64,000 nucleotides of DNA from Actinoalloteichus fjordicus (GCF_001941625.1 NZ_CP016076.1:434001-498000), one strand, 5' to 3'. Shown: positions 40,991 to 49,785, counted from the first letter of the stretch. Translations and numbers: made by a program. The notes: generated by a model from the sequence alone, not told the origin.

Positions 40991-41914
40991 ATGACCGAGC
41001 ACGGAGTTCGCCGCCTGCCCGACCTGGGCCGAGTCGGTGTCTGGACCAACGGCACGGCCTGGCAGTCGCCCGAGCGCAACGCCGAACTCGCCGCCGAGGT
41101 GGAAGAGCTGGGTTACGGCGCGGTCTGGTTGAGCGAGGGAGTCACCCGCGACCCCTTCCTGGACGCCGACGCCATGCTCCGCGCCACGAGCAGGCTCACC
41201 CTCGCCACCGGGATCGCCGTCATCTCGCTGCGGCAGCCGTGGGCCGTCAACGCCCTCACCGCTCGGCTCGCGGACGCCCACCCGGATCGCTTCCTGCTCG
41301 GCCTCGGCACCAGCAACGCCGCCTTCGTCCGGGACCTGCTCGGCCTGCCGTTCGACAAGCCCCTCGCCGCGATGCGCGACTACCTGACCGGCCTCGACGC
41401 TGCCCGCGCCGCCACGGCCGCCATGGGCCTCGACGTCGCAGGGCCCAGACAGCCCAGGGTGTTGTCGGCCCTTGGGCCGAAGATGCTGGCCCTGGCAGGC
41501 AGCCACGCCGAGGGGACCCACACCTACCTGGTGCCGCCCGAGCACACCGCGCTGGCCAGGCAGACGCTCGGCCCCGGCCCGCTGGTGGTGCCGGAACAGG
41601 CGGTGGTGCTCAGCACCGATCACGAGGTGGTGCGGCGGCGGGCCCGAGCCCACGTGGGCAGCTATCTGGCGCGGCCCGCCTACCCGGCCAACTGGATCAG
41701 GCTGGGCTTCACCGAGGACGACCTCGTCGACGGCGGCAGCGATCGGCTGGTGGACGCCGTGGTCGTGGGCGGGGACGCGGCGGCGATCCGCGCCCGAGTG
41801 CAGGCCCACCTGGACGCGGGCGCCGACCACGTCTGCATTCAGGCGCTCGGGGACGACTCGACGACCGTGGACGTCGACCAGTGGCGAGAACTGGCGCCCG
41901 CCCTGCTCTCCTGA
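40991..41914 (+). CDS. F420-dependent LLM-class oxidoreductase
   Basis: The 307-aa protein starts at ATG 40991, with gaggaggagaacgcg upstream. LLM TIM-barrel motifs: VGVWTNGTAWQSPERNAELA, AHPDRFLLGLGTSN, LSALGPKMLALAG and DAGADHVCIQAL. It is paralogous to the partial gene at 1-784 (TIGR03620-type). It probably uses F420H2; substrate unknown. It is divergent from the TetR gene, whose operators lie between them. Confidence 0.88.
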   Translation: MTEHGVRRLPDLGRVGVWTNGTAWQSPERNAELAAEVEELGYGAVWLSEGVTRDPFLDADAMLRATSRLTLATGIAVISLRQPWAVNALTARLADAHPDRFLLGLGTSNAAFVRDLLGLPFDKPLAAMRDYLTGLDAARAATAAMGLDVAGPRQPRVLSALGPKMLALAGSHAEGTHTYLVPPEHTALARQTLGPGPLVVPEQAVVLSTDHEVVRRRARAHVGSYLARPAYPANWIRLGFTEDDLVDGGSDRLVDAVVVGGDAAAIRARVQAHLDAGADHVCIQALGDDSTTVDVDQWRELAPALLS

Positions 41915-42156
41915 CCGGCGAGTGCTCGATTCCGTCGGGTAGAACGGGCCTCGTTTCCGGCGGTGCCACGGGTTGTCGAGCCTGCGCGGCCGAGTGCACC
42001 TCGGCTTCTCGCCCGGCGGGAGGTCGACGGAACTCGGATCGCGGCGGGCGCCCCGCGCCTGCCGCGCCGAGTGGACCGCCTGCGCCCGGCCGCCGGGCCT
42101 GGCCTGCCGGGCCGCGTCGGCGGCGTCGATCACACCGTGCCGCGCCGCCGAGGCGG

Positions 42157-42978
42157 TCAGGACACGGGCGCCACACTGGACCAGTTCAGGGTCAGCTCCC
42201 CGAGCCGACTGCGGCGTCGGACGTCTCGCAGCGGCCAGCCCCGGTCGGCCAGCCTGGACACCGTCTCCACCCAGCGCGCCCTCGGCCCGAACGGACTCAC
42301 CGGCGCCGCGTTGGCCCAGCAGGCATCGAGGTCGGTGAAGAGGGCGTGCACCCGCTCACCCGGCACGTTGCGGTGGATCAGCGACTTGGGGAGCCGCTCG
42401 GCCAGGTCCGACGGCCGTTCGATGTCGGCGGGGCGACACGCCAGGGTGAGGGTCGACGGGCCTGCCTCGGTGAGCGTCACCCAGCAGCATCGACGGCCGA
42501 TCTCGTCACAGGTGCCCTCGACGAGCAGCCCGCCCGGCGCGAGCCTGCCGAGCAGCGTCCGCCACGCCTCGGCCGCGTCGGCCTCGGAGTACTGGCGCAG
42601 CACGTTGAACGCCCGGATGAGGGCAGGCCTGCGACCTGCGAGTTCGAAGCCGCCTCTGGCGAACTCCAGCGCGGGCGGCCGTGCCGTCGGCTGCGCCGCC
42701 GCGACGCGCTCCTGATCGATCTCCAGCCCCAACACGCGCAGGTCGGCCCGTACCGCGTGCAGCCTCCGCGCCATCTCCAGGGTGGTGACCGGTGAGGAGC
42801 CGTAGCCGAGATCGACCACCAGCGGATCTTCGGCGGCGCGCAGGGTTCGCGTCACCGCCGCAGTCCCCGTCATCCACCGGTCCACCCGGCGCAGCCGGTT
42901 GGGGTTGGTCGTCCCCCTGGTGGGCAGCCCCAGCGTTCGAGCCCGCCCGGCCGCCAGCCGGGGCACCCGTTTCGCCAT
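42157..42978 (-). CDS. Class I SAM-dependent methyltransferase-like protein
   Basis: The 273-aa protein starts at ATG 42978. A Rossmann-type SAM site is visible: PLVVDLGYGSSPVTTLEMAR (glycine-rich motif I), VLGLEIDQERVAAA (acidic end of strand 2) and RAFNVLRQYSEADA. C-terminal residues (ELTLNWSSVAPVS) differ from typical small-molecule methyltransferases. The substrate is unknown. It starts 8 bp after the DUF2505 gene and is likely co-transcribed with it. Confidence 0.8.
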   Translation of the reverse strand: MAKRVPRLAAGRARTLGLPTRGTTNPNRLRRVDRWMTGTAAVTRTLRAAEDPLVVDLGYGSSPVTTLEMARRLHAVRADLRVLGLEIDQERVAAAQPTARPPALEFARGGFELAGRRPALIRAFNVLRQYSEADAAEAWRTLLGRLAPGGLLVEGTCDEIGRRCCWVTLTEAGPSTLTLACRPADIERPSDLAERLPKSLIHRNVPGERVHALFTDLDACWANAAPVSPFGPRARWVETVSRLADRGWPLRDVRRRSRLGELTLNWSSVAPVS

Positions 42979-42986
42979 CGATCGCG

Positions 42987-43499
42987 TCAGTCCGTCGGCC
43001 TGCCCGCGATCACGTCGAGCGTGAATCGCGATTCGGCGTTCAGCAGCTTGCTGACCTCCTCGGCCACCAGACCCTCCACCATGCCGCCCATCAGCGGAAT
43101 GCGGGCGGTGACGGTGCCGGTGCCCAGCATCTGCGCCCCGATGCCGTGCGCCTCGACGAGCATCCGGCCCTCGATCCGGACCCGTGCGCCCTCGACCTCG
43201 GCGATCACGACGCCCTCGTACCGCTGATCGTCGACGCGGGTCCACGTCTCGGTGCGGTCGATCACGATCCCGTTCGGGGCTAGCGAGCGCACCGCCTTGG
43301 GCAGATCGCCTGCGGAGATCCCGTGCCGCAACTGCACGGTCGCGCCCGCGTCGTCGGCCTGTCTGCTGATCAGTGCGGCGTTCGGGCCGCCCAGCCGACG
43401 CAGCCTGCCCGCCAGGTACTCCTCGTCGACTAGGAGGAGATAGAGCTTCTCCGGCTTGAGGTCATCGGTGCGCACGCTGAACTGGATGGGACGGGCCAT
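42987..43499 (-). CDS. DUF2505 protein
   Basis: The 170-aa protein from ATG 43499 belongs to DUF2505 (SRPBCC-like lipid-binding fold suspected for the family): LRRLGGPNAALISRQADDAG, then RTETWTRVDDQRYEGVVIAE and GGMVEGLVAEEVSKLL. It is divergent from murB, with 26 bp between the starts, as at the Rv0481c-murB position of mycobacteria. Function is unknown. Confidence 0.88.
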   Translation of the reverse strand: MARPIQFSVRTDDLKPEKLYLLLVDEEYLAGRLRRLGGPNAALISRQADDAGATVQLRHGISAGDLPKAVRSLAPNGIVIDRTETWTRVDDQRYEGVVIAEVEGARVRIEGRMLVEAHGIGAQMLGTGTVTARIPLMGGMVEGLVAEEVSKLLNAESRFTLDVIAGRPTD

Positions 43500-43525
43500 G
43501 GCACGAAAGGCTACCGTTGGCCCCC

Positions 43526-44758
43526 GTGACCACACCGTTGTCGGGGTCCGCGACAGGCGTCGCCGCCCCGCTAGCCGACGTGCCGCTCGCCGATCACACC
43601 ACGCTGCGGCTTGGAGGCCCTGCCGCAGGCTTCATCGAGGCCAAGACGTCCGCCGAGGTCATCGAGGCGGTCACCGCCGCCGACGCGAGCGCGACGCCCG
43701 TCCTCGTGCTGGGCGGCGGCTCGAACCTGGTGGTGTCGGACGACGGATTCCCCGGCATCGTGGTGCGGATCGCCACGCGGGGGCGGCGGTTCGAGCGGGT
43801 TTCGGCCGGCGGAGTCGGCGAAGGAGATAGAGCGGGCGGAGCCGGCGAAGGCAATAGAGCCGGCGGAGCTGGCGAGGGCGATAGAGCCGGCGAAGGCAAC
43901 AGAGCAGGCGAACACAGCGGACCCGGCGGAGCGCGTGCCGTGGAACTCGTCGTCGAGGCGGGGGAGGACTGGGACGACGTCGTCGCCGACGTCGTGGCGC
44001 GCGGACTCTCCGGGCTGGAGTGCCTGTCCGGGATTCCCGGTCGGGTCGGCGCGGTGCCGGTGCAGAACGTCGGCGCCTACGGCGTCGAGGTGTCGGAGCT
44101 GCTGACCTCAGTCGACCTGCTCGACCGCCGCACGGGCGAGTCGCGCACCGTGCCTGCGGCCGAGCTGGGACTGGCCTACCGGACCAGCGTGCTCAAGGGC
44201 CAGGATGACGCCGTCGTGCTGCGAGCCCGGTTCCTCCTGCACGAGGATGCCGAGTCCCGGCCGATTCGCTACGCCGAGCTGGCCCGCACGCTCGGCGTCG
44301 AGGTCGGTGCCCGAGCGCCGATCGTCGAGGTTCGCCGGGCGGTCCTGGGACTGCGGGCTGGCAAGGGCATGGTGCTCGACCCGACCGATCCGGACACCTG
44401 GAGCGCCGGGTCGTTCTTCACCAACCCGCTCGTCGCGGGCGCCGATCTGCCTGCGGTGCTGGCCGTCATCGCGGCCGAGGTCGGAGCGGACGTGCCGGTG
44501 CCGCAGTATCCGGCGGGCGAGGATCAGGTGAAGCTCTCGGCGGCCTGGCTCATCGAGCGGGCGGGATTCCACAAGGGACACGCGGGGCCGAGCGGTCGGG
44601 TGGCTCTGTCCGGCAAGCACACCCTGGCGTTGACCAACCGAGGCGGCGCCGCGACCGAGGAGCTGCTCGCGCTGGCCCGCGAGGTCCGCGACGGCGTCGA
44701 GACCGCCTTCGGCATCGAACTCCACCCGGAGCCGGTGCTGGTCAACTGCGCGCTCTGA
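43526..44758 (+). CDS. murB: UDP-N-acetylenolpyruvoylglucosamine reductase with an internal repeat insert
   Basis: The 410-aa protein starts at GTG 43526; TTG 43517 is less likely. FAD-binding motifs VLVLGGGSNLVVSDDGFPG and IPGRVGAVPVQNVGAYGVEV and the catalytic-site block TWSAGSFFTNP identify MurB, which reduces UDP-GlcNAc-enolpyruvate with NADPH to UDP-MurNAc for peptidoglycan. Residues about 98-131 are a Gly/Glu/Arg repeat (GEGDRAGGA units) absent from normal MurB; this explains the length excess. It lies after the VVRIATRGRRFE strand, presumably as a surface loop. The gene is essential in bacteria, so the insert must be tolerated. Confidence 0.95.
   Translation: MTTPLSGSATGVAAPLADVPLADHTTLRLGGPAAGFIEAKTSAEVIEAVTAADASATPVLVLGGGSNLVVSDDGFPGIVVRIATRGRRFERVSAGGVGEGDRAGGAGEGNRAGGAGEGDRAGEGNRAGEHSGPGGARAVELVVEAGEDWDDVVADVVARGLSGLECLSGIPGRVGAVPVQNVGAYGVEVSELLTSVDLLDRRTGESRTVPAAELGLAYRTSVLKGQDDAVVLRARFLLHEDAESRPIRYAELARTLGVEVGARAPIVEVRRAVLGLRAGKGMVLDPTDPDTWSAGSFFTNPLVAGADLPAVLAVIAAEVGADVPVPQYPAGEDQVKLSAAWLIERAGFHKGHAGPSGRVALSGKHTLALTNRGGAATEELLALAREVRDGVETAFGIELHPEPVLVNCAL
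43817..43918 (+). repeat. Minisatellite inside murB
   Basis: Two 27-bp units (43817-43843, 43844-43870) are followed by two 18-bp units (43871-43888, 43889-43906) and a partial unit, all starting ggcga. The units are multiples of three and encode GEGDRAGGA-type repeats, so copy number can change without a frameshift. Confidence 0.85.
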
Positions 44759-44798
44759 CGACTGCTCGCGGCAGCAGCCGACGGCCCCCGGTGGTCTG

Positions 44799-45671
44799 TC
44801 ACGGCGTGGGCAGCGCTGGCAGCGCCTCGTTCAGCTTGGCCTTCACCGCGTCCGGGGCGGCCTCGCGCACCATGGGGCGGACACAGCGGCAGCGGTCGAG
44901 CCGGGCCTCGACGACGCAGAGATAGACGCCGATCACCCGCAGGGCGAGCGCCACGTCTCGCAGATTGCCGAGTTGGTGATCGGCGTACTTCTCCGCGAGG
45001 GATGCGACGGCCCTGCGGACGACCTCGGGCCGGTCTCGGAGGGCGCGTCGCACGACGCCCTGCACGTCGCGCACGAAGCGGTTGCGCAGTCGACACAGCT
45101 CCTCGGCGACGTCGGCGAGCACCGGACACACCGTCGCCCCCGCTGATACCAGCGCCTGCCAGTCGGCCGCACCCGCCAGCGCCCTCGATCGCGCCCGCAC
45201 CCGACCCTGCCAGGCGGCGCGGGCGGTATGCCGCTCGATGACGGTGCGCGTCGCCGCCGGGCCGCGCGGGCCCCGGCGTCGCGACGGGGTGCGGATGCCG
45301 GGTGGCTTCGTGGCCGTCGAGCGGCCGCCCGTTCTCGATTTCGATCGGCGGACAACGGGCGCGGGTTTCTGCCGAAATGAGGCGCCGAGTGAATCGTGCA
45401 GATGGCAGCGGCGGTGGAATGTCGACGTGCGGTCGACGGGATTTCGACACGGGGTGCCGTCCTGTGTCGGATGGCCGCAGCGGCGAGGAGGTGGGCCTTT
45501 TCGCGCCATTCGACGATTCTGCTGGACTGCCCGCAATTCGTCTGTAGTCATCTCGGGTGATGACGGTCCGCCTGTCGGCCGGCCAGCCTGCGCCCCGGGC
45601 GCCAGGCCCGACGCCTGCCTGCCCTGGTCGGCGGCGGCCGGTAGCTCACTGTGCGTGTCCATGGCGGGCAT
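44799..45671 (-). CDS. Hypothetical protein with a Cys/His zinc-like motif
   Basis: The 290-aa protein starts at ATG 45671, with aaggag 2 nt upstream; ATG 45662 has better spacing. Residues about 64-92 contain RRCGHPTQDGTPCRNPV followed by FHRRCHLH: a C-x9-C...C-x-H pattern like small zinc motifs found in mobile-element-associated proteins. The middle is basic and low-complexity. The C-terminal ~150 residues are helical (LADVAEELCRLRNRFVRDVQ and onward) with a late CRCVRP. Function is unknown. It is convergent with murB. Confidence 0.65.
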   Translation of the reverse strand: MPAMDTHSELPAAADQGRQASGLAPGAQAGRPTGGPSSPEMTTDELRAVQQNRRMARKGPPPRRCGHPTQDGTPCRNPVDRTSTFHRRCHLHDSLGASFRQKPAPVVRRSKSRTGGRSTATKPPGIRTPSRRRGPRGPAATRTVIERHTARAAWQGRVRARSRALAGAADWQALVSAGATVCPVLADVAEELCRLRNRFVRDVQGVVRRALRDRPEVVRRAVASLAEKYADHQLGNLRDVALALRVIGVYLCVVEARLDRCRCVRPMVREAAPDAVKAKLNEALPALPTP

Positions 45672-45750
45672 TACTCCTTATGGGTGCAGACAGTCCGCAG
45701 CAGGGCTAAATCGTTGGTTGAGTGTCAGTCCGTTCGGGTAGAACACCGGC

Positions 45751-45939
45751 ATGAACATGATCGAGGGGCGAGACATCGTGGATCGTGGTATGGGCACAGG
45801 GGTGCCGGTGGAGCAGGCGGACGGCCTGGTGGTGAACACTCGCCGTGGTCGCTCCTTGGCCGTGCTGGTCTCCGTCGACGAGCTGGCCGCGCTGGAGGAC
45901 GACCTGGAACTCAGCCTGGGCAGCCGCATGGTCGCCTGA
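45751..45939 (+). CDS. Short Phd/YefM-like antitoxin remnant
   Basis: The 62-aa frame (ATG 45751 or 45757) has VVNTRRGRSLAVLVSVDELA followed by ALEDDLEL, matching the middle and C-terminal part of Phd/YefM DNA-binding antitoxins. The N-terminal dimerisation segment seems replaced by an unrelated stretch. No toxin gene follows in the next 500 bp. It may be an eroded antitoxin or a minimal standalone repressor. Confidence 0.45.
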   Translation: MNMIEGRDIVDRGMGTGVPVEQADGLVVNTRRGRSLAVLVSVDELAALEDDLELSLGSRMVA

Positions 45940-46472
45940 CGATTCCCCGCTGAAGAATCGACGCCGGGTCGCCTGGGTGGGTGCCACCGCGACCTGCGTC
46001 GTCGCCTTTGGACAATCGTCGAGGCGATATTCGATCCTGTTTCATCCCGGTGCCGTGTCGAATCCGAGCCGGATTCTATGCCGTCATTCCGGAACACCGG
46101 CGGTCTTCTCACCGACATGAGCGTGGCCGGATACTGCGCAGGCTCGGCCACCGATGAGCCGCTGTGCCAGTCGTGAATCTCGGCGAAGCTCGGGGACCCC
46201 CGGACCCCGAACCTGGGTGACGCCGCTCTCGAGCTGCCGCAGCGGTCGGCCACGGCCGGCGAGCGAATCCCCGGCAGCCGAGGCGGCGGTGGGCGGCGGT
46301 GGAGGGCGCCCACACGGCGGAGTCGTCGCCAGCCGCTCCCCAGGCCGAGGAGTAGCGGCCTGCTGCCGCCGCCGCACGAGTCCGCCCTGATGGTCGACGC
46401 GAATTGTCGCCCTTGCCGGGTACAACGGAGGAAAGGCGATGAAACACGGACGGCGATGTCAGGAGTGCTTCA
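45940..46472. other. 533-bp gap, no recognised gene
   Basis: Several long open frames exist on both strands but conflict with each other and lack plausible protein composition. I see no toxin remnant of the Doc, RelE or VapC type after the phd-like frame, and no RNA gene. The promoter for the gene at 46473 should lie at the right end. Confidence 0.5.
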
Positions 46473-47213
46473 GTGGTCGCGGAATACCGTCGAGGAGTCT
46501 CTCGCTTTGCCGATCTCGTCGCGCCGGTCGCCCCGGTGCGCTTCGCCGAGGCGTTGCTCGGCTGGCTCGCCGACAGCCACACGGCCGCGCGGGACCTCCA
46601 GGAGCTGCGGCGACGCCATTCGAAGGCCGACTGGGCGAACACCCACAGCTTCGGCACCGACCGTTATCACTATCTGGTCGGGACGGCCGAGGCAATGGCC
46701 GAGGAACTGAGCGGTGTCGAGTCCGACCAGTCGCGGCAGTCGTTATTCCTGTGCACTCCGCAGGCGTTGATCTATCAGTGTCGGGCCAAGGGCGGCTCGC
46801 CGGACGAACCGCTCCTGCAGGAGGGATACGTTCAACGCAGCCTGGCCATGCCCGACGTGGACCCGGCCGACCTCGATCCTGGATTGTTCACCCCCAAGTT
46901 CGCCGTCAGCGGCGGACGCGAGGTGATCTTCCTGCTGTGGACGGGTTCCGAGGAGGGGCTCGCCGAGGCGTGGGTGGGACAGGGCAGCCGCAATGCCCAG
47001 CACGGCATCGCCTGGACGTGGCTGCATCCCCTGCGGGACGTGATCGACGGGATCGGCTCGGCCGCGCCCTCGACGACGATTCCCGACGGGCCTACGCAGC
47101 CCATGCTGGACCTGCCGGAACTCGATCTCTCGCCGCGTGGCGAGGAGGCCGCAGGCGCAGCGGACCCCGCCGCCGACGGTGACGACCCGCAGGCCCGGCC
47201 CGAGGCCGGCTGA
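46473..47213 (+). CDS. Hypothetical protein upstream of an XRE-ImmA/IrrE gene
   Basis: The 246-aa acidic soluble protein starts at GTG 46473. Residues 1-180 are compact (ARDLQELRRRHSKADWANTH, SFGTDRYHYLVGTAEAMAEE, REVIFLLWTGSEEGLAEAWV). The last 45 residues are an Asp/Pro/Ala-rich tail. No family was recognised. It precedes the XRE-ImmA gene on the same strand with a 265-bp gap largely occupied by repeat copy 2. The two may form a functional pair interrupted by the repeat. Confidence 0.7.
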   Translation: MVAEYRRGVSRFADLVAPVAPVRFAEALLGWLADSHTAARDLQELRRRHSKADWANTHSFGTDRYHYLVGTAEAMAEELSGVESDQSRQSLFLCTPQALIYQCRAKGGSPDEPLLQEGYVQRSLAMPDVDPADLDPGLFTPKFAVSGGREVIFLLWTGSEEGLAEAWVGQGSRNAQHGIAWTWLHPLRDVIDGIGSAAPSTTIPDGPTQPMLDLPELDLSPRGEEAAGAADPAADGDDPQARPEAG

Positions 47214-47287
47214 CGCCGCTCAAGATCCACTTCCGGCCACCCTCGTGGCACGGCGCGAGCCGCCACGGGGGAGACTGGTCGCCGGCA

Positions 47288-47453
47288 AGAGTCTGTCTTC
47301 GATCCCGCTGGAGTCGTGAGCGGGGATCGGCGTGGCTGAGCTGCCAGGCGGAGAGGGAGCCATGACTCCAGTCATGGTGACCGACGACGACGCCGCAGAT
47401 CGCCACGCAGGCCCCGCGCAACGGCAAGGCGGGGATCAAGGACAGGGTCTAAG
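47288..47453 (+). repeat. Interspersed structured repeat, copy 2
   Basis: The 166-bp segment has imperfect terminal inverted repeats (agagtctgtcttcgatccc at the left; ggggatcaaggacagggtct at the right). It has a central hairpin ccatgac-tcca-gtcatgg (47360-47377) and an internal stem gatcccgct/agcggggatc. It is highly similar to the reverse complement of 48713-48880. These two copies face each other across the XRE-ImmA gene. Confidence 0.8.
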
Positions 47454-47478
47454 ACGAGCGGCGACCACCGGGGGCGGC

Positions 47479-48678
47479 ATGACGATCACGGGTTCCCCGC
47501 GAGAGGACCGGCCGTTCGACCCGGCGCGGCTCGTGCTCGGTCGACGGCTCGCGGGGCTGCACACCAGGGACCTCGCCGCCGCGATCGATCGCGTCCCCGC
47601 CACCGTCGCGCGGTACGAGTCCGGCCTGGCCACGCCGCCGGCCGACGTCAGAGAGCGATGCGCCCAGACGCTCGGCCTGCCGGTGAGCTTCTTCGAGCCG
47701 GGCCGGCCTCAGCTGCGGCTGGACACCGGGCGGGCGCACTTCCGCTCGCTGCGGGCCACCACCGTGGTGGAGCGTGATCAGGCGTTGGCCCAGGTGGAAC
47801 TGCTGTGGGAGATCGTCGTCCGCGTCGAAGAGGTGGTGAACCTGCCGCCGGTGGACCTCGACGCCGTCGCGGCGGACAGCCCGGCGGCAGCGGCGCGGGC
47901 GGTCCGGCACGCCTGGGGATTCGGTGACGGGCCGCTGCCGCATCTGGTCCGGCACCTCGAGGCCCGTGGCGTGGTGGTTACCCGGCTGCGCGGTGCCGGG
48001 GCGGCCCGGGGCCCGGCCGCCAAGGGCTCCTCGACGCCTGCACAGGCAGGCTCGCCGGGATCTGCGGCCTACGCGCGACCGAAGTCGGGCAGCTCCCGGC
48101 GCGGACGCAAGAACATCGACGCCTTCTCCGCGCCGGTCGACGGCAGACCCATCATCGTGCTGACCGACAAGGGCGACGTGCTGCGCCGTCGCTTCTCCGT
48201 CGCCCACGAACTCGGCCACCTGATGCTGCACCCGGACCCGGCCCCCGGCAGTGCACATCACGAGGGCGAGGCCAACGCCTTCGCCGCCGAGCTGCTGATG
48301 CCGGAAGCGGTGTTCGGCGACCTGCTTCCCGACCCCACCGACCTCGTCGCGCTCGCCGAGCTGGGCGGTCGCTGGGGGGTGTCCATCGCCGCGATGGCCT
48401 ATCGGGGCCGCACGCTCGGCGTCTACTCCGACTCGGTGTTCCGACAGCTCATGGTGACGCTCACCAGGCTGGGCTGGCGGTCTGGCGAACCGGTTCGGGG
48501 GGAGCATCCCGGCGAGGAGCCCGCTCTGCTCGTCAAGGCCCTGGACCTGGCGGCCGATCAGGGCCTCCCGCTGTCGCTCCTCGCCGAGCGGCTGCGGATC
48601 GGCCTGCCCTGTCTGCGGGAGCTGCTGGGCATCCGGGTGAGCCGTCCCCGGCTTCGGGTGATCTCCTCGTCCGGCTGA
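47479..48678 (+). CDS. XRE helix-turn-helix fused to ImmA/IrrE metallopeptidase
   Basis: The 399-aa protein from ATG 47479 has an N-terminal HTH (about 16-68, with RDLAAAIDRVPATVARYESG), a linker, then an ImmA/IrrE zinc peptidase domain with HELGH (243-247) and the downstream EANAFAAELLMP glutamate. A Gly/Ala/Ser-rich insert (about 172-210) separates them. Such proteins cleave or sense regulators and control mobile elements or stress genes. The open frame upstream (from 47332) lies within the repeat and is not taken as part of the gene. The gene is bracketed by inverted repeat copies. Confidence 0.9.
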   Translation: MTITGSPREDRPFDPARLVLGRRLAGLHTRDLAAAIDRVPATVARYESGLATPPADVRERCAQTLGLPVSFFEPGRPQLRLDTGRAHFRSLRATTVVERDQALAQVELLWEIVVRVEEVVNLPPVDLDAVAADSPAAAARAVRHAWGFGDGPLPHLVRHLEARGVVVTRLRGAGAARGPAAKGSSTPAQAGSPGSAAYARPKSGSSRRGRKNIDAFSAPVDGRPIIVLTDKGDVLRRRFSVAHELGHLMLHPDPAPGSAHHEGEANAFAAELLMPEAVFGDLLPDPTDLVALAELGGRWGVSIAAMAYRGRTLGVYSDSVFRQLMVTLTRLGWRSGEPVRGEHPGEEPALLVKALDLAADQGLPLSLLAERLRIGLPCLRELLGIRVSRPRLRVISSSG

Positions 48679-48712
48679 CCCCGTCACCGGTCGGCGTTCG
48701 CCGACTGCCTGC

Positions 48713-48880
48713 AAGAGCCTGTCCTTGATCCCCGCCTTCCTGTTGCGCGGGGCCAGCGCGGCGATCTGCGGCGTTGTCGTCAGTCGACATAACTCCGTTA
48801 TGTCTCTTTCCTCCGCCTGGCAGCTGAGCCACGCTGATCCCCGCTCACGACTCCAGGGGGGACCAAAGACAGGCTCTAAG
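48713..48880 (-). repeat. Interspersed structured repeat, copy 3 (inverted)
   Basis: The 168-bp segment has the same terminal inverted repeats (agagcctgtccttgatcccc left; ggggaccaaagacaggctct right). Its central hairpin is gacataac-tcc-gttatgtc (48786-48804). The hairpin arms differ in sequence from copy 2 but pairing is kept, a covariation sign. The rest of the gap 48681-49023 holds no gene. Confidence 0.8.
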
Positions 48881-49023
48881 GGCCGACGGCGCCTCGCCCG
48901 CCCCGGGCCAGGGCGAAGACCGTCGGGGGTCCTCGCCCGGCCCGAGGAGCGGGCGGCGGCGCGCAGACTGTTCACGCGCAGTTCCGGGACACGAGCAGGC
49001 GTGGCGCGCGCACTCTTCGTCGG

Positions 49024-49785
49024 TCAGGGCATCGCGTGCACGCCGAACCGGGCGCCGAACGGATCGGTGATCATCGACAGCCTGCCGAAGGGGAAGTCCT
49101 CCGGGGTGCTGGCCTGACCGCCCGCCGCGACGACCCGCTGCACAGCCGCATCAACGTCGGAGACCTCGAACGTGGTGTCCCAGCCGGTGGGCATCGTGCC
49201 GTCGGCGGCGAAGATCCCGCCGACGTCGTGACCGTCCGGCCGGATCAGGGACAGGAACTCCATGCCGGGAATCTGCGTGTTGCGTTCGGGTGTGAAGCCG
49301 AAGACCGAGGCGTAGAACTCGGCGGTCGGCTCCGGGTTCTGGGTCATCAGGTCGTTACGCACCAGCGAGTTCGGCTCGTTGACCAGCTGCGCGCCGACGA
49401 GAGCCCTGCCCTGCCAGAGACCGAACTGGGAGCCTGCGGGATCGCGCACGATCGCCATCCGGCCCTGGTCCATCACGTCCATCGCCGGATTGACGATCGT
49501 GCCGCCCGCCGAGACGACGCGTTCGACGGTGGCGTCGCAGTCGTCGGTGGCCAGGTACACGCTCCACCAGAAGTCGGCGGCGTCGGCGTCCGGATTCGCC
49601 ATGAGCCCGGCGACGGCCTTGCCCCGAAGCTGACAGATCGTGTAATTGCCCGTCTCGGGCGGGCCGGTGACGAACTCCCAGCCGAACACGGCGCGGTAGA
49701 AGTCGATCCCCCGCGCCAGGTCGGGGATGCCGAGGTCGATCCACGTCGGCGTCCCGGTGGGCTGGTTGGCGGTGACCTCGCTCAT
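49024..49785 (-). CDS. VOC-family protein with two glyoxalase domains
   Basis: The 253-aa protein from ATG 49785 consists of two VOC (glyoxalase/bleomycin-resistance) domains: residues about 12-125 (WIDLGIPDLARGIDFYRAVF ... RDPAGSQFGLWQ) and about 140-252 (NPEPTAEFYASVFGFTPERN ... ITDPFGARFGVHAMP). These resemble the actinobacterial two-domain VOC proteins linked to antibiotic binding or hydroxylation; substrate unknown. It is a single gene. Confidence 0.9.
   Translation of the reverse strand: MSEVTANQPTGTPTWIDLGIPDLARGIDFYRAVFGWEFVTGPPETGNYTICQLRGKAVAGLMANPDADAADFWWSVYLATDDCDATVERVVSAGGTIVNPAMDVMDQGRMAIVRDPAGSQFGLWQGRALVGAQLVNEPNSLVRNDLMTQNPEPTAEFYASVFGFTPERNTQIPGMEFLSLIRPDGHDVGGIFAADGTMPTGWDTTFEVSDVDAAVQRVVAAGGQASTPEDFPFGRLSMITDPFGARFGVHAMP

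Noticed and set aside
45678-46425. Overlapping open frames on both strands between the phd-like gene and the 46473 gene
   Set aside because: They conflict with each other, lack ribosome-binding sites and have Arg/Pro/Ser-rich shadow composition.
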